This document shows positions 51,172 to 59,794 of a DNA stretch of 64,000 nt, piece after piece. Each line of letters opens with the position of its first letter. Position 1 is the first letter of the stretch. A program made the position numbers and the translations under genes. The notes below the pieces were generated by a model, which did no database searches, was not told where the DNA came from, and saw nothing but the letters and a program-made list of their open reading frames with translations. This DNA comes from an uncultured Propionivibrio sp. Lineage in GTDB: Bacteria > Pseudomonadota > Gammaproteobacteria > Burkholderiales > Rhodocyclaceae. The DNA lies in contig NZ_OY762656.1 in assembly GCF_963666255.1 (NCBI RefSeq), positions 1,054,001-1,118,000 on the forward strand, read 5' to 3'.

Positions 51172-53925
51172 TCAGTGGGCTTCGTCCCAGTTGGGACCGA
51201 CGCCGACCTCGACCGCCAGGGGAACGCTCAGGCCGCCCAACCGGGTCATTAGCGGCGGCAATTCCTCGCGAACGCGGGCGAGTTCGCCGTCGGGGACTTC
51301 CAGCACGAGTTCGTCGTGGACCTGGAGGATTTGTCGGGTCTGCAGGCCTTCCCGATCGATCCAGTTCTGTACCGCGATCATCGCCAGTTTGATGAGGTCG
51401 GCGGCGGTACCCTGCATTGGCGCATTGATGGCGGCACGCTCGGCGCCCTGGCGGCGGCCGACCTGCGCGGCGGTGATGTCCGGCAGCCAGAGTCGTCGGC
51501 CATAGACGGTTTCGACATAACCCTGCAGTTTGGCTTCGGTACGCGTGCGCTCCATGTAGCGTGCGACGCCCGGATATCGGGCGAAATACCGCTCGATGTA
51601 GCTTTGCGCGGCACTGCGTTCGAGATCGAGCTGGCGCGCCAGGCCGAAAGCGCTCATGCCGTAGATCAGCCCGAAATTGATGACTTTGGCGACGCGGCGC
51701 TGATCGGCGCCGACTTCGATCGGCGTGACGCCGAAGATCTCGGCGGCGGTTGCGCGGTGCACGTCTTTGCCGCTCGCGAAAGCTTCGATCAAGCGGGCGT
51801 CCTGCGAGAGATGCGCCATGATGCGCAGTTCGATCTGCGAGTAATCCGCCGAGACGATATGACATCCTGGTGCAGCGATGAAGGCGGCGCGGATACGCCG
51901 GCCTTCGCTGGTACGGACCGGGATGTTCTGCAGGTTGGGGTCGCTCGAGGCCAGTCGTCCCGTTACCGCGACGGCCTGGGCGTAGCTGGTGTGCACGCGA
52001 CCGGTCTGGGCGTTGACCATGCGCGGCAACTTGTCGGTATAGGTGCCCTTGAGTTTCGCGAGTTGCCGGGATTCGAGCAGGAGCTTGGGCAGCGGGTAAT
52101 CGAGGGCGAGTTCGGAGAGCACTTCCTCGTCGGTGGATGGCGTTCCCGACGGCGTTTTTTTCTTGACTGGCAATCCCAGCTTGTCGAAGAGAATCTCGGC
52201 AAGCTGTTTGGGCGAGTTGATGTTGAATGGCTGCCCGGCCAGTTCGTGCGCCTGGCCTTCGATTTCCAGCAGGCGTTTGCCGAGTTCATCGCTCTGCCGC
52301 GCCAGCAGGGCGCTGTCGATCAGCACGCCGGTGCGTTCCATGCGGAACAGAATGTCGCGGACCGGAATCTCGATCGTCTCGTAGATCCGCTTGAGACCCG
52401 TTTCGGCCGCTATTTGCGGGAAAAGCCGGGCGTGCAGTTGCAGACAAAGATCGGCATCTTCGGCGCCGTACTCGCCGGCCTGTTCGAGGGCGACCTGGTT
52501 GAAGCCGATCTGATGCGCACCCTTGCCGCACAGATCCTCGTAGGCAATGGTGTTAAGACCGAGATGGCGCAGCGCCAGCTGGCCGAGATCATGGCCCCGC
52601 ACGCCCGACCTGCCGGCTTCGAGCACGTAGGACTGCAGCAGGGTGTCATGAGTGACACCGGCGAGCGCGATGCCGTGGTTGGCGAAGACATGCTGATCGT
52701 ATTTGAGGTGCTGGCCGATCTTGGCGTGCGAAGGTGATTCGAGCCAGGGCTTCAGTCGCGCGAGCACCGCGTCGAGCGGCAGTTGCCGCGGGGCGCCCGG
52801 ATAGTCGTGCGCCAGCGGCAGATAGGCGGCGTTTCCCTCGCTGGTGGCGAAAGAGATGCCGACGATACGTGCAGCGAACGGGTCGAGACTGGTGGTTTCC
52901 GTGTCGAGCGCGACGAGCGGCGTCTTTTCGAGCCGCTCGAGCCAGATGTCGAATGTCGGCCAGTCGAGGATCGTCGTGTAGTGGCGCGGTGCCGGCGCGA
53001 ACAGCGAATCCGAAACGGGTGAAACGGGCGCAGTCGCCGCGGTTGCTGGCGTCGTCGCCTTATTCTCCTCGCTGACTTCCTTCAGCCACGACTTCATTTC
53101 GTAGCGCGTGAAGAGTTCGACCAGTTGCTCGCGATCGGTTGGCCGCGGGATGAGTTCGGTTGCACGTTGCGGCAGGTCCAGATCGCAGCGGATGGTGACG
53201 AGACGTCGTCCGAGCGGCAGGAAATCAAGCGCGGTGCGCAGGTTTTCGCCGACCACGCCGCCGATGTCGCCCGCTGCGGCAATGACACCGTCAAGCGATC
53301 CGTATTGCGTCAGCCATTTGACGGCGGTCTTGGGGCCGACCTTGGCGACGCCGGGGACGTTGTCGACGGCATCGCCGATCAGTGTCAGGTAATCGACGAT
53401 ACGCTGCGGCGGAACGCCGAATTTGGCGAGTACGCCAGCTTCGTCGAGCGTTTCGTTGCTCATCGTGTTAACCAGGCGGATTTGCGACGTGACCAGTTGC
53501 GCGAGATCCTTGTCGCCGGTCGAAACGACCACGTCGATGCCTTCGGCGGCGGCCTGGCGGGCCAGGGTGCCGATGACGTCGTCGGCTTCGACGCCGTCGA
53601 CCATCAGGATCGGCCAGCCGAGCGCGGCGACGCCGGCATGGATCGGTGCAATCTGGGCGGCGAGATCGTCGGGCATCGACGGCCGGTTGGCCTTGTATTC
53701 CGGATACCAATCGTCGCGGAAGGTTTTGCCCTTGGCATCGAAGACGCAAGCCTTGTAAGCTACGTTCTGCCCCTTGAAGTCGCCGTCGAGCCGTCGCAGC
53801 ATGTTGAGCACGCCGTAGATGGCGCCGGTCGGCTCGTTCTGCGAATTGCGCAGGTCGGGCATGGCGTGAAAGGCGCGGTAGAGGTAGGACGATCCGTCCA
53901 CCAGCAGCAGGATAGGCTTAGTCAT
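51172..53925 (-). CDS. polA: DNA polymerase I
   Basis: PolA fills gaps and removes RNA primers. The 917-residue protein has all three activities: the N-terminal 5'-3' nuclease (LLVDGSSYLYRAFHAMPDL, ILMVDGVEADDVIG), a 3'-5' proofreading domain with its acidic residues (VALDTETTSLDPF), and family A polymerase motifs A (VSADYSQIELRIMAHLS), B (KVINFGLIYGMSAFG) and C (LQVHDELVLEV). It is divergent from the LOG-family gene with only 12 bases between their start codons. Confidence 0.98.
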   Translation of the reverse strand: MTKPILLLVDGSSYLYRAFHAMPDLRNSQNEPTGAIYGVLNMLRRLDGDFKGQNVAYKACVFDAKGKTFRDDWYPEYKANRPSMPDDLAAQIAPIHAGVAALGWPILMVDGVEADDVIGTLARQAAAEGIDVVVSTGDKDLAQLVTSQIRLVNTMSNETLDEAGVLAKFGVPPQRIVDYLTLIGDAVDNVPGVAKVGPKTAVKWLTQYGSLDGVIAAAGDIGGVVGENLRTALDFLPLGRRLVTIRCDLDLPQRATELIPRPTDREQLVELFTRYEMKSWLKEVSEENKATTPATAATAPVSPVSDSLFAPAPRHYTTILDWPTFDIWLERLEKTPLVALDTETTSLDPFAARIVGISFATSEGNAAYLPLAHDYPGAPRQLPLDAVLARLKPWLESPSHAKIGQHLKYDQHVFANHGIALAGVTHDTLLQSYVLEAGRSGVRGHDLGQLALRHLGLNTIAYEDLCGKGAHQIGFNQVALEQAGEYGAEDADLCLQLHARLFPQIAAETGLKRIYETIEIPVRDILFRMERTGVLIDSALLARQSDELGKRLLEIEGQAHELAGQPFNINSPKQLAEILFDKLGLPVKKKTPSGTPSTDEEVLSELALDYPLPKLLLESRQLAKLKGTYTDKLPRMVNAQTGRVHTSYAQAVAVTGRLASSDPNLQNIPVRTSEGRRIRAAFIAAPGCHIVSADYSQIELRIMAHLSQDARLIEAFASGKDVHRATAAEIFGVTPIEVGADQRRVAKVINFGLIYGMSAFGLARQLDLERSAAQSYIERYFARYPGVARYMERTRTEAKLQGYVETVYGRRLWLPDITAAQVGRRQGAERAAINAPMQGTAADLIKLAMIAVQNWIDREGLQTRQILQVHDELVLEVPDGELARVREELPPLMTRLGGLSVPLAVEVGVGPNWDEAH

Positions 53926-53937
53926 CGAGAAGGCACC

Positions 53938-54663
53938 ATGAGCGAAAAACAGAAAGTCCCCCCGCTGGCCGATCCCGGCGCTTCCAAGTTCGCTGCCTCG
54001 CAGGAGGCCTGGCGAGTGTTCGGCATTATGTCAGAGTTCGTTGAGGCGACGCAGCGCCTGGCGGCAATCCGTCCGGCCGTGTCGATCTTCGGCAGCGCGC
54101 GGATCAAGCCCGGTTCCGAGTTTTACGCGCTGACCGAGGAGATCGCGCGCAAATTGTCCGATTCGGGTTTCTCGGTCATTTCCGGCGGCGGTCCCGGCAT
54201 CATGGAGGCGGCCAACAAGGGGGCCTACTTCGGCAAGTCGCCGAGCGTAGGGCTGAATATCCAGTTGCCCCACGAGCAGATGGCCAATGCCTATCAGGAT
54301 CTGTCGCAAACCTTCCGGCATTTTTTTGCGCGCAAATACATGTTCGTGCGCTTCGCCAATGCCTATGTCGTCATGCCCGGCGGTTTTGGCACGCTCGACG
54401 AGTTGCTCGAAGCGCTGACGCTGATCCAGACCGGCAAGAGCCAGAAAATCCCGATCATTCTGGTGCATGAGCCGTTCTGGCGCGGCCTCGTCGATTGGTT
54501 CCGGACGACGCTTGTTGAAGAAGGCATGATTTCGCCGGACGATCTCAATCTGGTTCAGGTGCTTGACCGGCCCGAGGACGTCGTCAATGCGATTTTCAAG
54601 CATTACGAGTCGCGCGGCTTCGCGCCGCTGCCCGCCGAACGGGAGATGTGGCTCAATCTGTAA
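53938..54663 (+). CDS. LOG family protein (TIGR00730-type nucleotide hydrolase)
   Basis: This 241-residue Rossmann-like protein has both LOG signatures: GGGPGIMEAANKGA and PGGFGTLDELLEAL. Family members hydrolyse nucleotide 5'-monophosphates to a base and ribose phosphate (cytokinin-activating enzymes in plants and some bacteria; PpnN-like nucleosidases). The bacterial substrate here is unknown. I start at ATG 53938 (MSEKQKVPPLADPG) behind GAGAAGG; the long frame upstream is antisense to polA and not real. Confidence 0.9.
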   Translation: MSEKQKVPPLADPGASKFAASQEAWRVFGIMSEFVEATQRLAAIRPAVSIFGSARIKPGSEFYALTEEIARKLSDSGFSVISGGGPGIMEAANKGAYFGKSPSVGLNIQLPHEQMANAYQDLSQTFRHFFARKYMFVRFANAYVVMPGGFGTLDELLEALTLIQTGKSQKIPIILVHEPFWRGLVDWFRTTLVEEGMISPDDLNLVQVLDRPEDVVNAIFKHYESRGFAPLPAEREMWLNL

Positions 54664-54709
54664 TACAATGTAACTATTCCCTTTATTCTGTCCTGCCCGG
54701 AAAACCACC

Positions 54710-55048
54710 ATGTCCCGATCGCCCAGTTTTCTCGCCTTGCTGCTGTGTGTTTGCGCGGGTTCCGTCGGCGCCCAGGGGCAAGCCGTCCCGGCGCCGGTGA
54801 ACGACGCGCGGCCGCCGGCCCTGGAAGTCATCGACGATTCGGTTGAGCCGCAGGTGACCATCCGCAAGCGCGGCGAAGACATGGTCGAGGAATACCGGGT
54901 GAATGGCGTACTCGTCAAGGTGGTGGTCACACCCGAGCATGGCGCGCCTTACACGCTGATCGACCCCAAGGGCAACGGCGTGCTGGTGCCGCTCGACCCA
55001 ACGGGGCAGCAGATCAGCGTTCCGATGTGGGAAATCGGTACCTTCTGA
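54710..55048 (+). CDS. DUF2782 domain periplasmic protein
   Basis: The product is 112 residues with a signal peptide (MSRSPSFLALLLCVCAGSVG, cleaved near GAQ). The mature domain (QVTIRKRGEDMVEEYRVNG, LIDPKGNGVLVPLD) matches DUF2782, a small family common next to polA in Betaproteobacteria. Function is unknown. It lies 46 bases after the LOG gene and 18 bases before the membrane protein pair. Confidence 0.85.
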   Translation: MSRSPSFLALLLCVCAGSVGAQGQAVPAPVNDARPPALEVIDDSVEPQVTIRKRGEDMVEEYRVNGVLVKVVVTPEHGAPYTLIDPKGNGVLVPLDPTGQQISVPMWEIGTF

Positions 55049-55066
55049 TCCGACACGCACCAGGCC

Positions 55067-55804
55067 ATGGATGAATTTCCGCTCGCCGCGCCGGCGTTTT
55101 CCGGCGACAGCCGGACCGTTGATGCCGGCAATGCCTTCGACTGGTTGCGGCAAGGCTGGGTCGTGTTCATGGCACAGCCGGGGCAATGGCTGATCCTGTC
55201 GCTATTGTTGCTGATCATGATGCTGGGGATGTCCGTCGTGCCGCTGATCGGTACGCTGGCCGGCAACCTCCTGACGCCGGTGTTCCTCGCCGGTTTGCTG
55301 CATGCCTGTCGGCGTACGCTGAACGGCGAGACTCCCGAGGCTGGTGATCTTTTCGCCGGTTTCAAGGCTAATGCCGGAAATCTGATCATCATCGGCCTCG
55401 TCTATATGCTCGGCATGTTCGGCATTTTCCTGATCGGTCTGGCGATTGGCGGCGGTGGCCTGCTCGGCGGGATGATGGCCGGGAGCATGCTCGGGGCCGG
55501 CGTCGCCCTCGGTGGCGTGGCGCTGGCGATGCTGCTGTCGCTGGTTTTGTCGGTGCCGCTGTTCATGGCGCTCTGGTTTGCACCGGCGCTGGTGTATTTC
55601 AATCGCATGTCGCCGATCGAGGCGCTCAAGGCAAGTTTCGGCGCCTGTGCGAAAAATACCTTGCCTTTCCTGGTCTATGGGCTGATCGTCCTGATCCTGA
55701 CCTTCTTTGCGGCCTTGCCGCTGTTCCTCGGTTTTCTCGTTCTCCTGCCGGTCATTGCCGGTTCGATTTACGTGTCCTACCGGGACATCTTCCTGGCCGA
55801 CTGA
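55067..55804 (+). CDS. BPSS1780 family membrane protein, copy 1
   Basis: The 245-residue protein has a short polar N-terminus, the family-like segment ALDWLRQGW-type start (seen as AFDWLRQGWVVFMAQPGQW), and about six membrane spans with Gly-rich helices (GGGLLGGMMAGSMLGAGVALGG at about 139-160). The ending SIYVSYRDIF recurs in the next gene. Function is unknown in this family. Confidence 0.82.
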   Translation: MDEFPLAAPAFSGDSRTVDAGNAFDWLRQGWVVFMAQPGQWLILSLLLLIMMLGMSVVPLIGTLAGNLLTPVFLAGLLHACRRTLNGETPEAGDLFAGFKANAGNLIIIGLVYMLGMFGIFLIGLAIGGGGLLGGMMAGSMLGAGVALGGVALAMLLSLVLSVPLFMALWFAPALVYFNRMSPIEALKASFGACAKNTLPFLVYGLIVLILTFFAALPLFLGFLVLLPVIAGSIYVSYRDIFLAD

Positions 55805-55825
55805 CGTGGCCTTCTCCGGGTTCCG

Positions 55826-56584
55826 ATGCAAGCACTGACTCTCCCTGCGCGCCGTGGCTGGCGGTGGATTATCGACGGCTACGCGATCTACAGCAAAAGC
55901 CGGCTGATGCTTTCCCTGATCGTTTTCTCCTATTGGCTCCTGATGATGACGGTCAATTCGGTGCCGGTTGTCGGGCAGGTGATTGCCACGATCTGCCTGC
56001 CGGCAATGTCCGTCAGCATGATGAACGCGTTTCGTCGCATCGAGCAGGGCGGGCCGATTCTGCCGCCGGTCCTCTTCTCCGGTTTCTCGGCCCATGTGCC
56101 GATCCTGATGACACTCGGCGGGATCTATCTGTGCGCGGCGCTGCTCATCTTTGCGGTCACGTCACTGATCGATGGCGGCGTCCTCTTCAATTTGTTCGTC
56201 GTCGGCGGCGAGTTCGACGAGACCTTGTCGACCAACGCGGTGCTGGTTGCCGCACAAATCGCCACCGTACTTTTTGTGCCGCTCGTCATGGCCTATTGGT
56301 ACGCCCCCATTCTGGCGGCATGGCATGGCTACTCGGCGGCGAAATCGCTGTTTTTCAGCCTGGTCGCCTGCATGCGCAACTGGCGTGCCTTTCTTGTTTA
56401 TGGCTTTGGCCTGATCGGCTGCGGCATTGCCTTGCTGATGTTGTCCGGGCTCGTGTCCTCGGTGCTCTCGGGTGCTGGCAAACTGTCGTTCCTGGTCGTC
56501 GGTTTCATCGGCATGCCGATTGTCTATGCCAGCTTCTACGTCAGTTATCGCGACGTCTTCGTCGCCGTCGACGAGAATGCTTGA
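55826..56584 (+). CDS. BPSS1780 family membrane protein, copy 2
   Basis: This 252-residue membrane protein has the same overall plan as its neighbour: an N-terminal tryptophan-containing segment (RRGWRWIIDGYAIYSKS), about six spans, and the shared C-terminal SFYVSYRDVF motif. The two are probably diverged tandem duplicates 21 bases apart. Its stop codon overlaps the nadD start. Function is unknown. Confidence 0.78.
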   Translation: MQALTLPARRGWRWIIDGYAIYSKSRLMLSLIVFSYWLLMMTVNSVPVVGQVIATICLPAMSVSMMNAFRRIEQGGPILPPVLFSGFSAHVPILMTLGGIYLCAALLIFAVTSLIDGGVLFNLFVVGGEFDETLSTNAVLVAAQIATVLFVPLVMAYWYAPILAAWHGYSAAKSLFFSLVACMRNWRAFLVYGFGLIGCGIALLMLSGLVSSVLSGAGKLSFLVVGFIGMPIVYASFYVSYRDVFVAVDENA

Positions 56585-57254
56585 AGCATTGACGTTGCGT
56601 CCGCTTGGTATCTTCGGCGGCACTTTCGATCCCGTCCATTGCGGGCATTTGCGCCTGGCCGAAGAAGCCGCCGACGCGCTTGCACTTGAGACCGTGCGCT
56701 GGATTCCTGCCGGTCAGCCGCCGGCGCGACTGCGTCCGCCGCTGGCCAGTGCCCGGCAGCGCCTGGACATGGTGCGGCGCGCCATCGAAGGCAACCCCCG
56801 TTTCGAGATCGATGCTGGCGAGGTCGAGGCTGATCAGACGAGTTATACCGTCCTGACCCTGGAGCGCCTGCGTTTGGAGAAGGTGTGCGGTGCGGCGCGA
56901 CCGCTCGTCCTGCTGACCGGCGCCGACGCTTTTGCCGGCATGTCGACTTGGCATCGGTGGGAACGCCTGTTTGAACTGGCGCATGTGGCGGTAGCGTGCC
57001 GTCCCGGCTATTCGATCCAGGCCGACAGTCTGCCGCCGTCGCTTGCCGAGGTCTACCGGCAGCGTTTGTGCGAGGACCCGGCTGAACTGGCGACATCGCC
57101 AGCCGGCAGGATCGTCAGTTTTTCCATGACGCCGCTCGGCATTTCGGCGACGCGCATCCGCGAGGCTCTGGCGCAGCGGGCGAGTCCACGCTACCTGTTG
57201 CCGGATGCCGTCCTCGACTATATTCAACATCATTCACTTTACCAGGAGAACTGA
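56577..57254 (+). CDS. nadD: nicotinate-nucleotide adenylyltransferase
   Basis: NadD makes deamido-NAD from nicotinate mononucleotide and ATP. The 225-residue protein has the nucleotidyltransferase signature GIFGGTFDPVHCGHLRLAEE and the C-terminal ISATRIREAL motif. I use ATG 56577 (MLEALTLRPLGIFGG), 8 bases inside the previous gene. rsfS and rlmH follow, a common gene order. Confidence 0.96.
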   Translation: MLEALTLRPLGIFGGTFDPVHCGHLRLAEEAADALALETVRWIPAGQPPARLRPPLASARQRLDMVRRAIEGNPRFEIDAGEVEADQTSYTVLTLERLRLEKVCGAARPLVLLTGADAFAGMSTWHRWERLFELAHVAVACRPGYSIQADSLPPSLAEVYRQRLCEDPAELATSPAGRIVSFSMTPLGISATRIREALAQRASPRYLLPDAVLDYIQHHSLYQEN

Positions 57255-57261
57255 TTCGCCT

Positions 57262-57621
57262 ATGAACACTGCCCAGATCGAGAAGATCGTCATTGCCGCC
57301 CTCGAGGACATCAAAGGCAAGGACATCGAAGTCATCAATACCGCCGCGCTGACGCCCTTGTTCGAGCGCATCGTCGTCGCCAGCGGCGATTCCAATCGCC
57401 AGGTGCGTTCGCTGGCCCGCAACGTCGAGGACAAAGTGCGCGAAGCCGGTATCGAGATCCTGTCGACCGAAGGCGAGGATGGCGGTGAATGGATTCTCGT
57501 CGATCTCGGTTCTGTCGTTGTTCATGTCATGCAACCGGCGATCCGCGCGTACTACAACCTCGAAGAACTCTGGGGCGGCAAGGGTCCGGCCCGCGTGCGG
57601 GCGGCCTCGCATCCGGCCTGA
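57262..57621 (+). CDS. rsfS: ribosome silencing factor RsfS
   Basis: RsfS binds ribosomal protein L14 and blocks subunit joining under starvation. The 119-residue product matches the family (ALEDIKGKDIEVINT, VVASGDSNRQVRSLARNVED, EWILVDLGSVVVHVM, YNLEELWG). ATG 57262 follows AGGAGAA. It lies between nadD and rlmH as in many Proteobacteria. Confidence 0.96.
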   Translation: MNTAQIEKIVIAALEDIKGKDIEVINTAALTPLFERIVVASGDSNRQVRSLARNVEDKVREAGIEILSTEGEDGGEWILVDLGSVVVHVMQPAIRAYYNLEELWGGKGPARVRAASHPA

Positions 57622-57630
57622 GGTCCGGCG

Positions 57631-58101
57631 ATGCGCCTGTCCATTTTCGCGGTTGGCCACCGGATGCCCGACTGGCTCGCCGATGGCTGCGCCGAATATG
57701 TGAAACGCATGCCGCGCGAACTGCCGCTGGCGGTCGTCGAGATCAAACCGGAGCCGCGCGGAAGCAAGACACGCGAGCAACTGCTGGCTGCGGAAAAAGT
57801 CCGTTTGCAGCAGGCCCTGCAGGGGTATTCCCGTATCGTTGTGCTCGATGAGCGCGGCGAAGATCTGACGACGGTGAAACTCGCCCAGAAGCTCGAAGGC
57901 TGGATGCGCGAAGGCGGCGACACGGCGTTCATCATCGGTGGCGCCGATGGAATCGATGCCGAGATCAAGCAGCGCAGCGACGCGATGATCCGCTTGTCGA
58001 GTCTGACGCTGCCGCACGCGATGGCACGCCTGGTGCTGTGCGAACAGCTCTACCGCGCGCACAGCGTCGTGCGTAACCATCCCTACCATCGCGAAGGATA
58101 A
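57631..58101 (+). CDS. rlmH: 23S rRNA (pseudouridine1915-N3)-methyltransferase RlmH
   Basis: RlmH is a SPOUT methyltransferase acting on assembled 70S ribosomes. The 156-residue product is full length, with VVLDERGEDLTTVKLAQ, FIIGGADGID and the C-terminal LPHAMARLVLCEQLYRAHSV knot region. It follows rsfS by 9 bases and precedes maf by 4. Confidence 0.97.
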   Translation: MRLSIFAVGHRMPDWLADGCAEYVKRMPRELPLAVVEIKPEPRGSKTREQLLAAEKVRLQQALQGYSRIVVLDERGEDLTTVKLAQKLEGWMREGGDTAFIIGGADGIDAEIKQRSDAMIRLSSLTLPHAMARLVLCEQLYRAHSVVRNHPYHREG

Positions 58102-58105
58102 GCGG

Positions 58106-58729
58106 ATGGCCCTCGAACTTGATGTGCCGGCGATCTATCTGGCATCGCGTAGCCCGCGTCGCCGCGAATTGTTGACGCAGATGGGTGTTTGTTTCGACGT
58201 CATCGCTTTTCGCGGTCCGCCGCGCGAAGATGATGAAACCGACGAGACGCCGCTGCCCGGCGAGCGGCCGATCGATTATGTCCAGCGTGTCGCCGAGGCC
58301 AAGGCACGTCACGGCGAGCGGATCATCGGATGGCGCCGCCTCGAGCGACGTCCGGTGCTGGCCGCCGATACGACATTGGAGTTTGACGATGAAATCATCG
58401 GCAAGCCGTCTGACGCCGATGATGCTTTTCGCATTTTGCGGCGCTTGTCGGGCAAGACCCACCGGGTGCTGACGGCGGTGGCGGTGGCAGGTGACGGACG
58501 CCTGGAAGCGGCCTTGTCGGTCAGTACGGTGCGCTTTGGCGTACTCGATGACGAGGACATCCGACGCTATGTCGCCAGCGGCGAACCGATGGACAAGGCC
58601 GGTGCATACGGGATTCAGGGGCATGCCGGGCTGTTCGTCGAGCACCTGGCCGGCAGCTATACCGGCGTGATGGGCTTGCCGCTATTCGAAACCGGCCGAC
58701 TGCTGCGGCGTTTCAACGCATCTTATTGA
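58106..58729 (+). CDS. Maf family nucleoside triphosphate pyrophosphatase
   Basis: Maf proteins hydrolyse non-canonical or house-cleaning nucleotides (dTTP/UTP, m7GTP type). The 207-residue protein has the signature LASRSPRRRELLTQMG, the catalytic region AADTTLEFDDEIIGKP, and YGIQGHAGLFVEHLAGSYTGV. The substrate class is probably the YhdE-like dTTP/UTPase, but I cannot be certain. Its last 17 bases overlap the convergent glycosyltransferase-like gene. Confidence 0.9.
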   Translation: MALELDVPAIYLASRSPRRRELLTQMGVCFDVIAFRGPPREDDETDETPLPGERPIDYVQRVAEAKARHGERIIGWRRLERRPVLAADTTLEFDDEIIGKPSDADDAFRILRRLSGKTHRVLTAVAVAGDGRLEAALSVSTVRFGVLDDEDIRRYVASGEPMDKAGAYGIQGHAGLFVEHLAGSYTGVMGLPLFETGRLLRRFNASY

Positions 58730-59792
58730 GGCGACAGTCGAGCAGGTCGGCGACCTCGGCGATGCCGGTCGGGTGCGGCGTCAGTGGCGCCGGCATGCGC
58801 CAGAGCGCGGTCAGCGCATCGGCGAGATCGCCGGAATGAAGATTTTCGGTGTCGACTTCACGGCAGCGTGCGTGCTGTTCCAGCCATTCGATCAGGCAGT
58901 CCTGTTCGGGCCAGTCGCTTCGTCGCTGGTAGAGGACTGCGGTCCCGTTGCAGGCTGCTTCAGTGAAGGTGCCGTAGCCAGGCTTGGTCAGTACCGCGTC
59001 GACACTTGCCAGCAGGTCGGTGAACGGAAACTCGAGGGGCTCAAACGCGCTCATGTCAGTCCGGTCGATGCCCCAGCCGTGCGGTACGAGCCAACGGATG
59101 CCGGGGTGCCGCGGCCAGCGGTCGACCGGAAGCTCGTGTTCGATACCCCCGAAAGCGACCAGGACGATTCGGTCGTCATCGCAGGCCAGACGCGCGGCCA
59201 GTTCGCCGCGCCGATACTCGCCGAGCGAGGCGACTGGTCCAACGAGGCGGGTGTTGCCAAGCGTCGTCATCGACATGGCCGGCATCAGTCGGAGGAAGTG
59301 CTCGGCGGATGCGTAGGCGCCTTGAATTTCGGCATGGATCGGGGCGGCCCAATCGGCGTTGCCGAAGAAGTGGGTGAAGAGTTCTGCCCAGTTGAGCGAA
59401 CACATCGTCAGCGCCGGAATGCAGGCCTCGGCGGCACCGGCGAGCGGCAGATAGGCGACGTCGGTCAGGACGAGGTCGGCTGCGCAGTCGGCGAGCAGTC
59501 GCGCTTCAGCGGCGATGCGCCGGGGCCAGTCAGCGTGGAAGTCACGGTAGCGGCGTGCGGTTTCTGCCACGTCAATGCTGACGGCATTGAGCATGGCGAA
59601 GCCGAAATCGGTGCAGCCGGCGATGAAGGCGAAATCACCGCGAATGCGTGCCCTGACGATCGCTTCAGGCAGGCCGCAGCGCACGGTCAGGCGCAGGTCG
59701 GGACGCCGGTCCTGCAGGGCGTTGAGGATCGGTGCTGTCTGGGCGAGGTGACCGAAACCGTGCGAGGAAACGTCGACAAAAAGATGCGGCAT
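58713..59792 (-). CDS. putative GT-B fold glycosyltransferase
   Basis: The 359-residue protein begins MPHLFVDVSSHGFGHLAQTA, a glycine/histidine N-terminal motif like MurG/UGT-type enzymes. Its C-terminal half has nucleotide-sugar-site-like features (VAFGGIEHELP, LASVDAVLTKPGYGTFTEA). This layout fits a two-domain GT-B transferase. No polysaccharide genes are adjacent, so donor and acceptor are unknown. It overlaps maf convergently and ends upstream of trhP by only 2 bases. Confidence 0.7.
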   Translation of the reverse strand: MPHLFVDVSSHGFGHLAQTAPILNALQDRRPDLRLTVRCGLPEAIVRARIRGDFAFIAGCTDFGFAMLNAVSIDVAETARRYRDFHADWPRRIAAEARLLADCAADLVLTDVAYLPLAGAAEACIPALTMCSLNWAELFTHFFGNADWAAPIHAEIQGAYASAEHFLRLMPAMSMTTLGNTRLVGPVASLGEYRRGELAARLACDDDRIVLVAFGGIEHELPVDRWPRHPGIRWLVPHGWGIDRTDMSAFEPLEFPFTDLLASVDAVLTKPGYGTFTEAACNGTAVLYQRRSDWPEQDCLIEWLEQHARCREVDTENLHSGDLADALTALWRMPAPLTPHPTGIAEVADLLDCRLNKMR

Positions 59793-59794
59793 CG

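Noticed and set aside
53125-53937. Upstream extension of the LOG gene frame across polA
   Set aside because: The extension is antisense to the polA nuclease domain; the real start with ribosome site is at 53938.
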